From NCBI RefSeq assembly GCF_030440515.1, contig NZ_CP076543.1:4623501-4687500 (forward strand): a DNA stretch of 64,000 nt, given 5' to 3'. Positions 1-9,563 of the stretch are shown here, piece after piece. This DNA comes from Streptomyces xanthophaeus (GTDB lineage: Bacteria > Actinomycetota > Actinomycetes > Streptomycetales > Streptomycetaceae). Under the pieces are notes generated by a model that worked only from the letters and a program-made list of their open reading frames with translations, was not told the DNA's origin and ran no database searches. Both the position numbers and the translations under genes were made by a program. Position 1 is the first letter of the stretch, and every line of letters begins with the position of its first letter.

Positions 1-1516
1 CACCAGCATCAGGCGGTGGCCGCGCGGGATGTCGTAGGCCGTGGCCTGGAGTTCGATGTCCGCGCTGATCAGGCTGTCGGGCGGGGAGTCGAGGTCGGTG
101 TACGGGGCGTGCGTGATGATGTGGGCCGTGCCGTCGGGGGCGGTGTCGAGGAGGTACGCGACGAAGGTGGATCCGGGGTTCGCCGCGCGGTACGTCACGC
201 GCAGCCGCGGTATGCCGCGCAGCCGGGTGGTCTCCCCGGCCGGGTCCGCGGTCCATACGGCGGCGACGGTGCGGTCGATGTCCTGGGTCCGGTAGGTCTT
301 CGGGCGGCCGGCGATCTCCGCGTAGCCGGACTGCACCACCTTGTCGGCGACGGTCGCCGGGGTGTCGACCCCGCACAGTACGGTCGCCGTCCAGCCGGCC
401 TGCGGTTCGTCGCCGAGCTCGCCGTCGTCCGCCAGGTGCAGCCGTTCCAGGCGTTCGGTGAGGGAGTGCCAGGTGGGGCGGGGTTCGAGGGTTTTGCTCC
501 ACATGATCTCGCCGAGCACCTGACCCTCGGCGTCGATGCCGTTGTCGATCTCCTTGAGGTGGTGGTCGAACCAGCGGTGGGCGTCCGTCCAGATCCGGTT
601 GGGCAGGCCGAGCATGCCGGTCATCTCGGGGCCGGAGTGGTCTCCGATGGAGACGGCGAGGCGTTTGGGGCCGGTCAGTTCGTTGAACATCTTCAGCGTC
701 TGGTTGGGCGGGAAGAGCGTCTCGTGCCAGGCGTGCGAGAAGAAGACCGGCACCTGGCGGCGGTTGAGCTCCTTGATGTGGGTGAAGGGAGAGCGGGTCT
801 CCGCCCAGCGCAGGGTGCCCTGGACGTCGCGGTCGGCGAGGACGTTGTCGAAGACGCTCTGCGTCTGCGGGCTCAGCCGGGCCTTCGCGGCCGCGTCGAG
901 CAGGGCCCGTACGGCCGCGATGTGCCGGGTGGAGTTCTCGTAGAAGGCCTCGCCGAGGTCGCCCCAGGTGCTGAGCGCGACCACGGCGTCGACGCGGGTG
1001 TCGTGCGCGGCGACGAGCTGGCTGATGCCGGATCCGTACGAGTCCCCTAGGAAGCCGATCTTCGTCACCGGGCCTGTGCTGCGCTCGATGAGGTGGTCCA
1101 GGGCCCGGCTGCCGTCGGCGACGTCGAGCGGGCCCGCCACGTCGACCTGGCCCTCGGAGCCGGCGAAGCCGCGGGCGGAGTAGGCGAGGACGTTGTAGCC
1201 GCGGGCGGCGAAGAGGGAGGCCTGGGCGGCGTACGGGAGCCAGCCCAGGCCGGACCAGGGCGAGGGCATGACGATCGCGGGGCGGGGCTGGGTCCCGGTG
1301 TGCCGCCAGAGCGCGGCGTCGAGGAGGTCCCCGTCGGCGCCGGTCACCTTGCCGCGGGTGAAGACGGCGACCGAGCGGACCTCGGCGATCTCGGCGGCGC
1401 GGGCGGGGGCGAGGCCGGTGACGTCGCCGCTCTCCAGAGCGGTGACGAACGCGGTGAGGGTGGTCGCGTCGAGTTCGGGATAGAGGGAGAAGGGGGTGCG
1501 GGCGGCTGGAGTCACG
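1..1516 (-). CDS. CocE/NonD family hydrolase (S15-type), partial
   Basis: This is the first 505 residues or so of a serine hydrolase of the X-Pro dipeptidyl-peptidase/cocaine esterase family; the 3' end lies outside the window. The alpha/beta-hydrolase part shows PSPWSGLGW near the oxyanion region, ARGFAGSEG, and the nucleophile elbow GDSYG around residue 160. The later residues look like the C-terminal jelly-roll domain of the family (LRVTYRAANPGSTFVAYL). The start is GTG with GAGGA eight bases upstream. No signal peptide is apparent. It is transcribed away from the catabolic operon that starts at 1843. The substrate cannot be told from sequence. Confidence 0.85.
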
Positions 1517-1842
1517 TCAGTCCATCCTCTTCGTCGTCTTCGTCGAGTGACACGAACTGGGTGCGCCCGCCCGGGCCCGGAGCGGAACGTTCAGTATCGA
1601 CGGGACATCCGGTGACGTATCGCGAGTTTCCGGCTTACGGCCGAAATCACCCCCGACGTTCCCGCGGGCCGCCGGGCGGCGGGACCTGCGGCCGGTGCGT
1701 GGGGCAGCAACTGCCTTTCCGGTGAGGTGGTTTGGCGCGCGTGGCGGGAAGGTGTCGCCACCCGAGAAAATCATGCAAGCATGCTTGATTGTTTTGCCGG
1801 GTGCTGCCAGTCTTCCCCTCACGCCGAGAAGGGGAGCGCACC
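1517..1842. other. Divergent intergenic region with operator
   Basis: This 326-base gap separates the divergent hydrolase and catabolic operon. It has a locally AT-richer stretch around 1765-1797 that contains the palindrome at 1776-1787. I see no gene in it. Confidence 0.6.
1776..1787. promoter_or_regulatory. Palindromic operator CAAGCATGCTTG
   Basis: A perfect 12-bp palindrome lies 56 bases before the GTG of the first operon gene. Its size and position fit a TetR-type operator. The operon ends in a TetR gene at 10289, so autoregulation is a reasonable inference that has not been shown. Confidence 0.5.
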
Positions 1843-2655
1843 GTGCCCGATCCGTCCGCCGTCGACGCAGCCGTCGCCGTCTTCGCAGATCTGCGCGAGG
1901 AAGGCCATGAACTGGATTCCCTGGTAGGGGAGTTGCCCGTCCCCGACTGGGCCCGGCCCACCCCCGCGCCCGGCTGGACCGTCGCCCACCAGATCGCCCA
2001 CCTGCACTGGACCGACCGGGCCTCGCTGCTCTCCCTCACCGACGCCACCGGCTTCGGCCACATGGTCGAGGAGGCCCTGAAGGCCCCCGACACCTTCGTC
2101 GACGAGGGCGCGCGCGAGGGCGCGGAGCTGGCCCCCGCCGAGCTGCTCGCCCGCTGGCGCACCACGCGCGCCGCCCTCGACCAGGCGCTGGTCGCGGCCT
2201 CGCCCGACACCCGCTTCCCCTGGTACGGGCCCCCGATGAAGGCCGCCTCCATGGCCAGCGCCCGGCTGATGGAGACCTGGGCCCACGGCCAGGACGTCGC
2301 CGACGCCCTCGGCGTGCGCCGCACCCCGACCGCGCGGCTGCGGCACGTGGCGCGCATCGGCGTACGGGCCCGCGACTACGCCTATGCCGTACGCGGACTG
2401 CCCGCGCCCGCCGAGCAGTTCCGGGTGGAGCTGACGGCCCCCGACGGCCCGCAGGTGTGGACGTACGGCCCGCCGGACGCCCCGCAGCGGATCACCGGCC
2501 CGGCGCTCGACTTCTGCCTCCTGGTGACCCAGCGGGCCCACCGCGCCGACCTGCGCCTGACCGCGACCGGCCCCGACGCGGACCGCTGGCTGGACATCGC
2601 CCAGGCGTTCGCCGGCCCGGCGGGAGCCGGCCGGGAACCGGGAGCCGCGCGGTGA
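1843..2655 (+). CDS. TIGR03084-like DinB/maleylpyruvate-isomerase-fold protein
   Basis: This 270-residue protein has the DinB-like four-helix fold of mycothiol-dependent maleylpyruvate isomerase N-terminal domains. The motif GWTVAHQIAHLHWTD near residue 50 and METWAHGQDVADALG near residue 150 supply candidate metal-binding histidines. It matches what I know of the TIGR03084 family, which often sits beside AtuA-like genes; its role is unknown. The GTG start follows AGAAGGGGAG. It is the first gene of the operon, and its stop overlaps the next start (GTGA). Confidence 0.8.
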   Translation: MPDPSAVDAAVAVFADLREEGHELDSLVGELPVPDWARPTPAPGWTVAHQIAHLHWTDRASLLSLTDATGFGHMVEEALKAPDTFVDEGAREGAELAPAELLARWRTTRAALDQALVAASPDTRFPWYGPPMKAASMASARLMETWAHGQDVADALGVRRTPTARLRHVARIGVRARDYAYAVRGLPAPAEQFRVELTAPDGPQVWTYGPPDAPQRITGPALDFCLLVTQRAHRADLRLTATGPDADRWLDIAQAFAGPAGAGREPGAAR

Positions 2656-4364
2656 CCCGGCGCCCGCTCGTCATCGGCAACGCCTCGGGCTTCTACGGAG
2701 ACCGCTCGGACGCCCTGCGCGAGATGCTGACCGGCGGCCCGCTGGACGTGCTGACCGGCGACTACCTGGCCGAGCTGACCATGCTGATCCTGGGCCGCGA
2801 CCGCCTGAAGAACCCGGACCTCGGCTACGCCAAGACCTTCTTGCGCCAGCTGGAGGAGGGGCTCGGGCTCGCGCACGAGCGCGGCGTACGGATCGTCGCC
2901 AACGCCGGCGGCCTCAACCCGGCCGGACTCGCCGACGCCGTACGGGCCCTGGCGGCGAAGGTGGGCGTCCCGGTGCGGGTCGCCCACGTCGAGGGCGACG
3001 ACCTCACCGCGCAGGTGGACGGGGCCCTGACCGCCAGCGCCTATCTCGGGGGCGCCGGGATCACGGCCTGCCTGCGCGCGGGCGCCGACGTGGTGGTGAC
3101 CGGCCGGGTCACGGACGCGGCGCTGGTCAGCGGCCCGGCGGCCTGGTGGTTCGACTGGGCCCCGGACGACCACGACCGGCTGGCGGGGGCGGTGGCCGCG
3201 GGCCACGTCCTGGAGTGCGGCACCCAGGCCACCGGCGGCAACTACTCCTTCTTCGCCCGGCACGACGTCCGCCGCCCCGGCTTCCCGCTCGCGGAGATCT
3301 CCGAGGACGGCTCGGCGGTCATCACCAAACACCCCGGCACGGGCGGAGCCGTCACCACCGGCACCGTCACCGCCCAACTCCTCTACGAGACCCAGGGCGT
3401 GCGCTACCTCGGCCCCGACGTGACCACCCGCCTGGACACCGTCCGGCTGACCGACGAGGGCGCCGACCGGGTACGCATCACAGGAGTGCGCGGCGAGGCC
3501 CCGCCGCCGACCCTGAAGGTGGGCGTCACCCGCATCGGAGGCTGGCGCAACGAGGTCGTCTTCGTCCTCACCGGCCTGGACATCGAGGCCAAGGCGGCCC
3601 TCGTCCGTACCCAACTCGCCGACGTGTTGGAGGGCGTGGCCGACGCGACCTGGACCCTGGCCCGCACCGACCACGAGGACGCCGACACGCAGGAGACGGC
3701 CTCCGCCCTGCTGCGTCTGGTGGTCCGCGACCCGTCCCCGGACCGGGTGGGCCGCGCCCTGACCTCGGCGGCGATCGAACTGGCCCTCGCCAGCTACCCG
3801 GGCTTCCACGTCAGCGCCCCACCCGGCCCGGCCCAGCCCTACGGCGTCTTCACCTCGACCCTGATCCCGCCGGACGAGGTCCCGCACGTGGCGGTCCTCC
3901 CGGACGGTACCCGGCTGCCGATGACCGCTGCGCGGGCTTCCTCCTCAGCCCCTCCGGCGTTCGAGGAGCAGCGGCCCGGGGGCGGAGCCCCCGCGGCGCC
4001 GGCGGCAGGGCCCACCACCCGCGCGCCGCTCGGCGCAGTGGCCGGGGCCCGCAGCGGCGACAAGGGCGGCGACGCCAACGTCGGGGTCTGGGTCGAGACC
4101 GACCCCGCCTGGGAGTGGCTGCGCGACACCATCACCGCCGAGGTGTTCCAGGAGCTGCTCCCGGAGACCCGCGGTCTCCCCGTCGCCCGCCACGAGCTGC
4201 CGCGGCTGAGGGCCCTGAACTTCACCGTCACCGGCATCCTCGGCGACGGCGTCGCCTCCGGCCACCGCTTCGACCCCCAGGCCAAGGCCCTCGGCGAATG
4301 GCTCCGCGCCCGCCACCTCGACATCCCCGTCGCCCTCCTCCCGGCCCCGGAGGCCACCTCATGA
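2652..4364 (+). CDS. AtuA-like protein (acyclic terpene utilisation family)
   Basis: This 570-residue protein is of the AtuA/DUF1446 family. The N-terminal domain begins RPLVIGNASGFYGDRSDA and continues with DYLAELTMLILGRDR. The C-terminal AtuA-like domain contains RSGDKGGDANVGVW near residue 460. In Pseudomonas, AtuA belongs to the citronellol/geraniol pathway, although its exact reaction is not settled. Between the two domains (about residues 427-452) lies an Ala/Pro/Gly-rich linker whose DNA (3946-3993) is a copy of the GC-rich palindromic repeat found between genes elsewhere in this window. It overlaps both neighbours by four bases. Confidence 0.85.
   Translation: MTRRPLVIGNASGFYGDRSDALREMLTGGPLDVLTGDYLAELTMLILGRDRLKNPDLGYAKTFLRQLEEGLGLAHERGVRIVANAGGLNPAGLADAVRALAAKVGVPVRVAHVEGDDLTAQVDGALTASAYLGGAGITACLRAGADVVVTGRVTDAALVSGPAAWWFDWAPDDHDRLAGAVAAGHVLECGTQATGGNYSFFARHDVRRPGFPLAEISEDGSAVITKHPGTGGAVTTGTVTAQLLYETQGVRYLGPDVTTRLDTVRLTDEGADRVRITGVRGEAPPPTLKVGVTRIGGWRNEVVFVLTGLDIEAKAALVRTQLADVLEGVADATWTLARTDHEDADTQETASALLRLVVRDPSPDRVGRALTSAAIELALASYPGFHVSAPPGPAQPYGVFTSTLIPPDEVPHVAVLPDGTRLPMTAARASSSAPPAFEEQRPGGGAPAAPAAGPTTRAPLGAVAGARSGDKGGDANVGVWVETDPAWEWLRDTITAEVFQELLPETRGLPVARHELPRLRALNFTVTGILGDGVASGHRFDPQAKALGEWLRARHLDIPVALLPAPEATS
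3946..3993. repeat. GC-rich palindromic repeat, intragenic copy
   Basis: The core CTCCGGCGTTCGAGGAGC followed by GGGGGCGGAGCCCCC matches the intergenic repeat family at 9078, 9416, 29708, 29818, 57177 and 57271. Here it lies in frame inside the AtuA-like gene and encodes the linker APPAFEEQRPGGGAP. Confidence 0.75.
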
Positions 4365-5959
4365 CCCGCCTCGGCACCACCGTCGACCCGCACGCCCCCG
4401 ATCACGCGCAGGCCCGTACCGCCGCGCTGGAGCGCCTCGCCGCCCTCGACGCCGAGCACGCCAAGGCCCTGCAGGGCGGCGGCGAGAAGTACACGGCCCG
4501 CCACCAGGGCCGCGGCAAGCTGCTGGCGCGCGAGCGCGTCGAACTGCTCCTCGACCCGGACACCCCGTTCCTGGAACTGTCCCCGCTCGCCGCCTGGGGC
4601 AGCGACTACCCGGTCGGCGCCTCCATGGTCACCGGCATCGGCACCGTCGAGGGCGTCGAGTGCCTGATCACCGCCAACGACCCCACCGTCCGCGGCGGCG
4701 CCTCCAACCCGTGGACGCTGAAGAAGGCGCTGCGCGCCAATGAGATCGCCCGGCAGAACCGCCTCCCCTGCATCAGCCTCGTGGAGTCCGGCGGCGCCGA
4801 CCTGCCCTCCCAGAAGGAGATCTTCATCCCGGGCGGCGCGGTCTTCCGCGACCTCACCCGGCTCTCGGCCGAGGGCATCCCGACCGTCGCCGTCGTCTTC
4901 GGCAACTCCACCGCCGGAGGCGCGTACATCCCCGGGATGTCCGACCACACCATCATGATCAAGGACCGTTCCAAGGTGTTCCTCGGCGGTCCGCCCCTGG
5001 TCAAGATGGCCACCGGCGAGGAGAGCGACGACGAGTCCCTCGGCGGCGCCGACATGCACGCCCGCGTCTCCGGGCTCGCCGACCACTACGCCCTCGACGA
5101 GTACGACGCCATCCGCCAGGCCCGCCGCGTCGTGGCCCGCCTGAACCACCGCAAGCCGCACCAGGACCCGCCGAAGGCCGAGGAACCCCTCCACGACCCC
5201 GAGGAACTCCTCGGCATCGTCCCACCCGACCTCAAGACCCCCTTCGATCCGCGCGAGGTCATCGCCCGGATCGTCGACGCCTCCGACTTCGACGAGTTCA
5301 AGCCCCTCTACGGCCCCAGCCTCGTCACCGGCTGGGCCACCCTGCACGGCTACCCGGTCGGCATCCTCGCCAACGCGCAGGGCGTGCTGTTCAGCGCCGA
5401 GTCCCAGAAGGCCGCCCAGTTCATCCAGCTCGCCAACCAGCGCGACATCCCCCTCGTCTTCCTCCACAACACCACCGGCTACATGGTCGGCAAGGAGTAC
5501 GAGCAGGGCGGCATCGTCAAACACGGCTCGATGATGATCAACGCGGTCTCCAACTCGAAGGTCCCGCACCTGTCCGTACTCATCGGCGCCAGCTACGGCG
5601 CCGGCCACTACGGCATGTGCGGCCGCGCCTACGAGCCCCGCTTCCTCTTCGCCTGGCCCAGCGCCAAGTCCGCCGTCATGGGCCCCCAGCAGCTGGCCGG
5701 AGTGCTCTCCATCGTGTCCCGCCAGTCCGCCGCGGCCAAGGGACTCCCGTACGACGAGGAGGCCGACGCCGGGATGCGGGCCTTCGTCGAAGCGCAGATC
5801 GAGTCCGAGTCCCTGCCGATGTTCCTGTCCGGACGGCTGTACGACGACGGGGTCATCGACCCGCGCGACACCCGTACCGTCCTCGGCCTGTGCCTGTCGG
5901 CCGTCCACAACGCCCCCGTCGAGGGCGCCCGTGGCGGCTTCGGCGTCTTCCGGATGTGA
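4361..5959 (+). CDS. Acyl-CoA carboxylase beta (carboxyltransferase) subunit
   Basis: This 532-residue carboxyltransferase is of the methylcrotonyl-CoA/geranyl-CoA carboxylase type. It transfers CO2 from carboxybiotin to a branched unsaturated acyl-CoA. Conserved features include GGGEKYTARHQGRGKLLARERV near residue 45, VESGGADLPSQ, GNSTAGGAYIPGMSD and the C-terminal ASYGAGHYGMCGRAY. The length is normal for the family. It starts ATG overlapping the AtuA-like stop and precedes the biotin carboxylase subunit. AtuA as neighbour favours a geranyl-CoA-like or related substrate over plain leucine catabolism, but sequence alone does not decide this. Confidence 0.9.
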   Translation: MTRLGTTVDPHAPDHAQARTAALERLAALDAEHAKALQGGGEKYTARHQGRGKLLARERVELLLDPDTPFLELSPLAAWGSDYPVGASMVTGIGTVEGVECLITANDPTVRGGASNPWTLKKALRANEIARQNRLPCISLVESGGADLPSQKEIFIPGGAVFRDLTRLSAEGIPTVAVVFGNSTAGGAYIPGMSDHTIMIKDRSKVFLGGPPLVKMATGEESDDESLGGADMHARVSGLADHYALDEYDAIRQARRVVARLNHRKPHQDPPKAEEPLHDPEELLGIVPPDLKTPFDPREVIARIVDASDFDEFKPLYGPSLVTGWATLHGYPVGILANAQGVLFSAESQKAAQFIQLANQRDIPLVFLHNTTGYMVGKEYEQGGIVKHGSMMINAVSNSKVPHLSVLIGASYGAGHYGMCGRAYEPRFLFAWPSAKSAVMGPQQLAGVLSIVSRQSAAAKGLPYDEEADAGMRAFVEAQIESESLPMFLSGRLYDDGVIDPRDTRTVLGLCLSAVHNAPVEGARGGFGVFRM

Positions 5960-5967
5960 GCCCGCAC

Positions 5968-7872
5968 ATGACGAACCTGACCTCCCTCCTCGTCGCCAAC
6001 CGCGGCGAGATCGCCGTCCGGATCTTCCGCACCGCCCGCGCCCTGGGCCTGGCCACCGTCGCCGTCCACTCCGACCCGGACGCCGACGCCCTGCACGTCC
6101 GCGACGCCGACGCGGCCGTACGGCTGCCCGGCGCAGCCCCCGCCGACACCTACCTGCGCGGCGACCTCGTCATCAAGGCCGCCCTCGCCGCGGGCGCCGA
6201 CGCCGTGCACCCCGGCTACGGCTTCCTCTCCGAGAACGCCGACTTCGCCCGCGAGGTCCTGGCCGCCGGACTGACCTGGATCGGCCCGCCCCCCGAGGCC
6301 ATCGAGGCCATGGCCTCCAAGACCCGCGCCAAGGAACTGATGCGCACCGCCGGGGTGCCCCTCCTCGACCCCGTCGACCCGGCCACCGCCACCCCCGCCG
6401 ACCTGCCCCTGCTCCTGAAGGCCGCCGCCGGCGGAGGCGGCCGCGGCATGCGCGTGGTCCGCGACCTCGACCAGCTCAAGGAGGCCCTCGACGCGGCCTC
6501 GGCCGAGGCCCGCTCCGCCTTCGGGGACGGCGAAGTCTTCGCCGAGCCCTACGTGGAACGCGGCCGCCACGTCGAGGTGCAGATCCTCGCCGACGCCCAC
6601 GGCACCGTCTGGGCGCTGGGCACCCGCGACTGCTCCCTCCAGCGCCGCCACCAGAAAGTCATCGAGGAAGCCCCCGCGCCGGGCCTGCCCGAAAGCCTGC
6701 GGGAGAGCCTGCACGCCGCAGCCGTCGCCGCCGCCCGCGCGGTCTCCTACGAAGGCGCGGGCACCGTCGAGTTCCTCGTCACCGCCGACGGACGCCCGTA
6801 CTTCCTGGAGATGAACACCCGCCTCCAGGTCGAACACCCCGTCACCGAAGCCGTCTTCGGGCTCGACCTCGTCGCCCTCCAGCTGCGCGTCGCCGAGGGC
6901 GCGGCCCTGCCCCCGGCACCCCCACAACCCACCGGCCACGCCGTCGAGGCCCGCCTCTACGCCGAGGACCCCGCCCAGGACTGGCGGCCCCAGACCGGCG
7001 CCCTGCACACCCTCGCCATCCCCGGCGAGGTCCGCGTGGACACCGGCTTCACCGACGGGGACACCGTCGGCATCCACTACGACCCCATGCTCGCCAAGGT
7101 CGTCGCCCACGCCCCCACCCGCGCCGAAGCCGTCCGGGCCCTGGCCGGCGCCCTCGCCGGAGCCCGCATCCACGGGCTCACCACCAACCGCGAGCTCCTC
7201 GTACGCTCCCTGCGGCACCCGGAGTTCGCCGCCGGTCAGCTCGACACCGGCTTCTACGACCGCCACCTCGACACCCTCACCGGCAGCGCCCCGGACGCCA
7301 CCCCGGCCGCCCTCGCCGCCGCCCTCGCCGAAGCGGCCCCCGGCCCGGACGCCCCCCTCGCCGCCCGCCTCGGCGGCTGGCGCAACGTCCGCTCCCAGCC
7401 GCAGACCCGCCGCTACCGGTCCGCCGGCGTCGAGCACGAGGTCCAGTACCACCCGGTGAACCACCCCGGCATCCGCGTGGTGGCCATCACCCCCACCCTC
7501 GTCACCCTCGAAGTCGAGGGAATCCGACGTGCGTTCCACGTGAAACAAAATTCGAACGACATCTACGTGGACTCCGCCCTCGGCGCCCACACCTTCACCC
7601 GCGTTCCCCGCTTCCCGGACCCCCAGGACCGCACGGAACCGGGCTCGCTGCTCGCCCCCATGCCCGGCACCGTCGTCCGCGTCGCCGAGGGCCTGGCCCC
7701 CGGCAGCCCCGTCACCGCCGGCCAGCCCCTGCTCTGGCTGGAGGCCATGAAGATGGAGCACCGCATCCTCGCTCCCGCCTCCGGCACGCTCACCGCGCTC
7801 CACGCCGCCACCGGCCAACAGGTCGAGTTCGGCGCCCTGCTCGCCGTAGTCCAGGAGGAACCGCAAGCATGA
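5968..7872 (+). CDS. Acyl-CoA carboxylase alpha (biotin carboxylase/carrier) subunit
   Basis: This 634-residue protein carries biotin carboxylase and carrier domains. The N-terminal domain starts LLVANRGEIAVRIFRTARALG; the ATP-grasp glycine-rich loop AAAGGGGRGMRVV is near residue 150, and EMNTRLQVEHPVTE is near 285. The C-terminal biotinyl domain has the acceptor motif EAMKMEH with the biotinylated lysine at about K595. It pairs with the beta subunit just upstream. The ATG at 5968 is chosen; an in-frame GTG at 5956 overlapping the upstream stop is a possible alternative. The HVKQNSNDI stretch near residue 525 has lower GC than its surroundings. Confidence 0.9.
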   Translation: MTNLTSLLVANRGEIAVRIFRTARALGLATVAVHSDPDADALHVRDADAAVRLPGAAPADTYLRGDLVIKAALAAGADAVHPGYGFLSENADFAREVLAAGLTWIGPPPEAIEAMASKTRAKELMRTAGVPLLDPVDPATATPADLPLLLKAAAGGGGRGMRVVRDLDQLKEALDAASAEARSAFGDGEVFAEPYVERGRHVEVQILADAHGTVWALGTRDCSLQRRHQKVIEEAPAPGLPESLRESLHAAAVAAARAVSYEGAGTVEFLVTADGRPYFLEMNTRLQVEHPVTEAVFGLDLVALQLRVAEGAALPPAPPQPTGHAVEARLYAEDPAQDWRPQTGALHTLAIPGEVRVDTGFTDGDTVGIHYDPMLAKVVAHAPTRAEAVRALAGALAGARIHGLTTNRELLVRSLRHPEFAAGQLDTGFYDRHLDTLTGSAPDATPAALAAALAEAAPGPDAPLAARLGGWRNVRSQPQTRRYRSAGVEHEVQYHPVNHPGIRVVAITPTLVTLEVEGIRRAFHVKQNSNDIYVDSALGAHTFTRVPRFPDPQDRTEPGSLLAPMPGTVVRVAEGLAPGSPVTAGQPLLWLEAMKMEHRILAPASGTLTALHAATGQQVEFGALLAVVQEEPQA

Positions 7873-9029
7873 GCACCGCCATCGAAACCGAAGAGCACAA
7901 CGCCCTGCGCGCCGCCGTCGCCGCCCTCGGACAGCGCTACGGCCGCGACTACCTCGCCCGCGTCGCCCGCGAAGGCGGCCACCCCGACGAGCTGTGGGCC
8001 GACGCCGCGAAGCTCGGCTACCTCGGGGTCAACCTCCCCGAGGAGTACGGCGGCGGAGGCGGCGGCATCGCCGAACTCTCCATCGTCCTGGAAGAACTCG
8101 GGGCCGCGGGCAGTCCCCTCCTCATGATGGTCGTCTCGCCCGCCATCTGCGGCACGGTCATCGCCCGCTTCGGCACGGACGCCCAGAAGCAGGCCTGGCT
8201 GCCCGGCCTCGCCGACGGCAGCCGCACCATGGCCTTCGGCATCACCGAACCCGACGCCGGATCCAACTCGCACCGGATCACCACCACGGCCCGCCGCGAC
8301 GGCGACGACTGGATCCTCACCGGCCGCAAGGTCTTCATCTCCGGCGTCGACATCGCCGACGCCACCCTCATCGTCGGCCGCACCGAGGACGCTCGCACCG
8401 GCAGCCTCAAGCCCTGTCTGTTCATCGTCCCGCGCGACGCCCCCGGCTTCACCCGCTCGGTCATCGACATGGAACTGGCCGCCGCGGAGAAGCAGTTCGA
8501 ACTCACCCTGGACGACGTACGCCTGCCGTCCTCCGCCCTCGTGGGCGACGAGGACGCGGGCCTGCTCCAGCTGTTCGCCGGACTCAACCCCGAGCGGATC
8601 ATGACCGCCGCCTTCGCCATCGGGATGGGCCGGTACGCCCTCGCCAAGGCCGTCGACTACGCGAAGACCCGCCAGGTCTGGAAGGCGCCCATCGGCGCGC
8701 ACCAGGCCGTGGCCCACCCGCTGGCCCAGGCGCACATCGAGCTGGAACTGGCCCGCCTGATGATGCAGAAGGCGGCCCGCCTGTACGACGCGGGCGACGA
8801 CATGGGGGCGGGCGAGGCGGCGAACATGGCCAAGTACGCCGCGGCGGAGGCCTGCGTCCGTGCGGTGGACCAGGCGGTCCACACCCTCGGCGGCAACGGC
8901 CTCACCCGCGAATACGGCCTGGCCTCCCTCATCACCGCCTCCCGTGTGTCCCGCATCGCCCCGGTGAGCCGCGAGATGATCCTGAACTTCATCTCCCACC
9001 AAACCCTGGGCCTACCGAAGTCCTACTAG
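7869..9029 (+). CDS. Acyl-CoA dehydrogenase (AtuD-like position)
   Basis: This 386-residue flavoprotein shows the acyl-CoA dehydrogenase signature FGITEPDAGSNSHRITTTA near residue 122 and the C-terminal LGGNGLTREYGLASLITASRVSRIAPVS. It would introduce the alpha,beta double bond before carboxylation. The ATG overlaps the alpha-subunit stop by four bases. The gene set of AtuA, carboxylase beta, carboxylase alpha, dehydrogenase and hydratase parallels atuA, C, F, D and E of Pseudomonas. Isovaleryl-CoA-type activity is the main alternative. Confidence 0.88.
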   Translation: MSTAIETEEHNALRAAVAALGQRYGRDYLARVAREGGHPDELWADAAKLGYLGVNLPEEYGGGGGGIAELSIVLEELGAAGSPLLMMVVSPAICGTVIARFGTDAQKQAWLPGLADGSRTMAFGITEPDAGSNSHRITTTARRDGDDWILTGRKVFISGVDIADATLIVGRTEDARTGSLKPCLFIVPRDAPGFTRSVIDMELAAAEKQFELTLDDVRLPSSALVGDEDAGLLQLFAGLNPERIMTAAFAIGMGRYALAKAVDYAKTRQVWKAPIGAHQAVAHPLAQAHIELELARLMMQKAARLYDAGDDMGAGEAANMAKYAAAEACVRAVDQAVHTLGGNGLTREYGLASLITASRVSRIAPVSREMILNFISHQTLGLPKSY

Positions 9030-9077
9030 ACCGGGCCGTCTGTGGGGTGCGGGCCGCCTGTCGAGTGCGGGCCGTGT

Positions 9078-9126
9078 GCCGGGCTCTGCCCGGACCCGCG
9101 CCTCAAACGCCGGCGAGGCTGAAAAT
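9078..9126. repeat. GC-rich palindromic repeat, left arm
   Basis: A copy of the window-wide repeat (core CGCGCCTCAAACGCCGGCG then AGGCTGAAAAT), oriented opposite to the copy at 9416. Confidence 0.7.
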
Positions 9127-9415
9127 GTGGGCCTGTGCCTGTCGGTTGGTGGCGGGGTGGGGTGCCGGGGCGGGGTGTCTCCTCGGCTCGGCGCGTGCGG
9201 GTTTGTCTCGGTTGTTCTCGGTGGTTGCGCGCTCGTCCTGCGGGGACACCCCGCCCCGTCCCCCCACCCCTCACGCCGTCGCTGTCGGAGCCCCGCCGTG
9301 GGGCGGGGACACGCAGGAGGGTCCCCGCAGGACGAGGCGCGACCACGGCCGTCTGGCCGTGACAAGCCCGAACGCGCCGAGCCGAGGAGACCCTCGTGCG
9401 GGGCACCGCCCCACC

Positions 9416-9462
9416 CTTTGAAGCCCCGCCGGCGTTTGAGGCGCCGCCCCGGCGGGGGCAGC
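9416..9462. repeat. GC-rich palindromic repeat, right arm
   Basis: A copy with core CCCCGCCGGCGTTTGAGGCG, the inverted partner of the copy at 9078. Together they bound a block of about 385 bp able to fold back on itself. Confidence 0.7.
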
Positions 9463-9563
9463 CCGCGCCGTGAACTGCCGAGCACCCCGCAGGGGCAACG
9501 TACCCTCCCCGGAGGGAATCGGCTCCTGAAGTACCCCCATCCGCACACCACTCCGGAGGAGAC

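Larger units (their letters stand above)
9030..9563. other. 534-bp intergenic region, large imperfect palindrome
   Basis: No gene is seen. Most of the gap (about 9078-9462) is an imperfect inverted repeat. Its ends are two copies of the GC-rich repeat in opposite orientation. Inner arms pair at about 9179-9207 with 9360-9389 (CCTCGGCTCGGCGCG against its complement) and 9227-9246 with 9321-9341 (CTCGTCCTGCGGGGAC against its complement). Confidence 0.7.

Noticed and set aside
3839..7866. Very long minus-strand open frames (689 and 745 codons) opposite the carboxylase genes
   Set aside because: They are antisense shadows caused by high GC at third positions. They lack family motifs, while the plus-strand frames are complete known enzymes.
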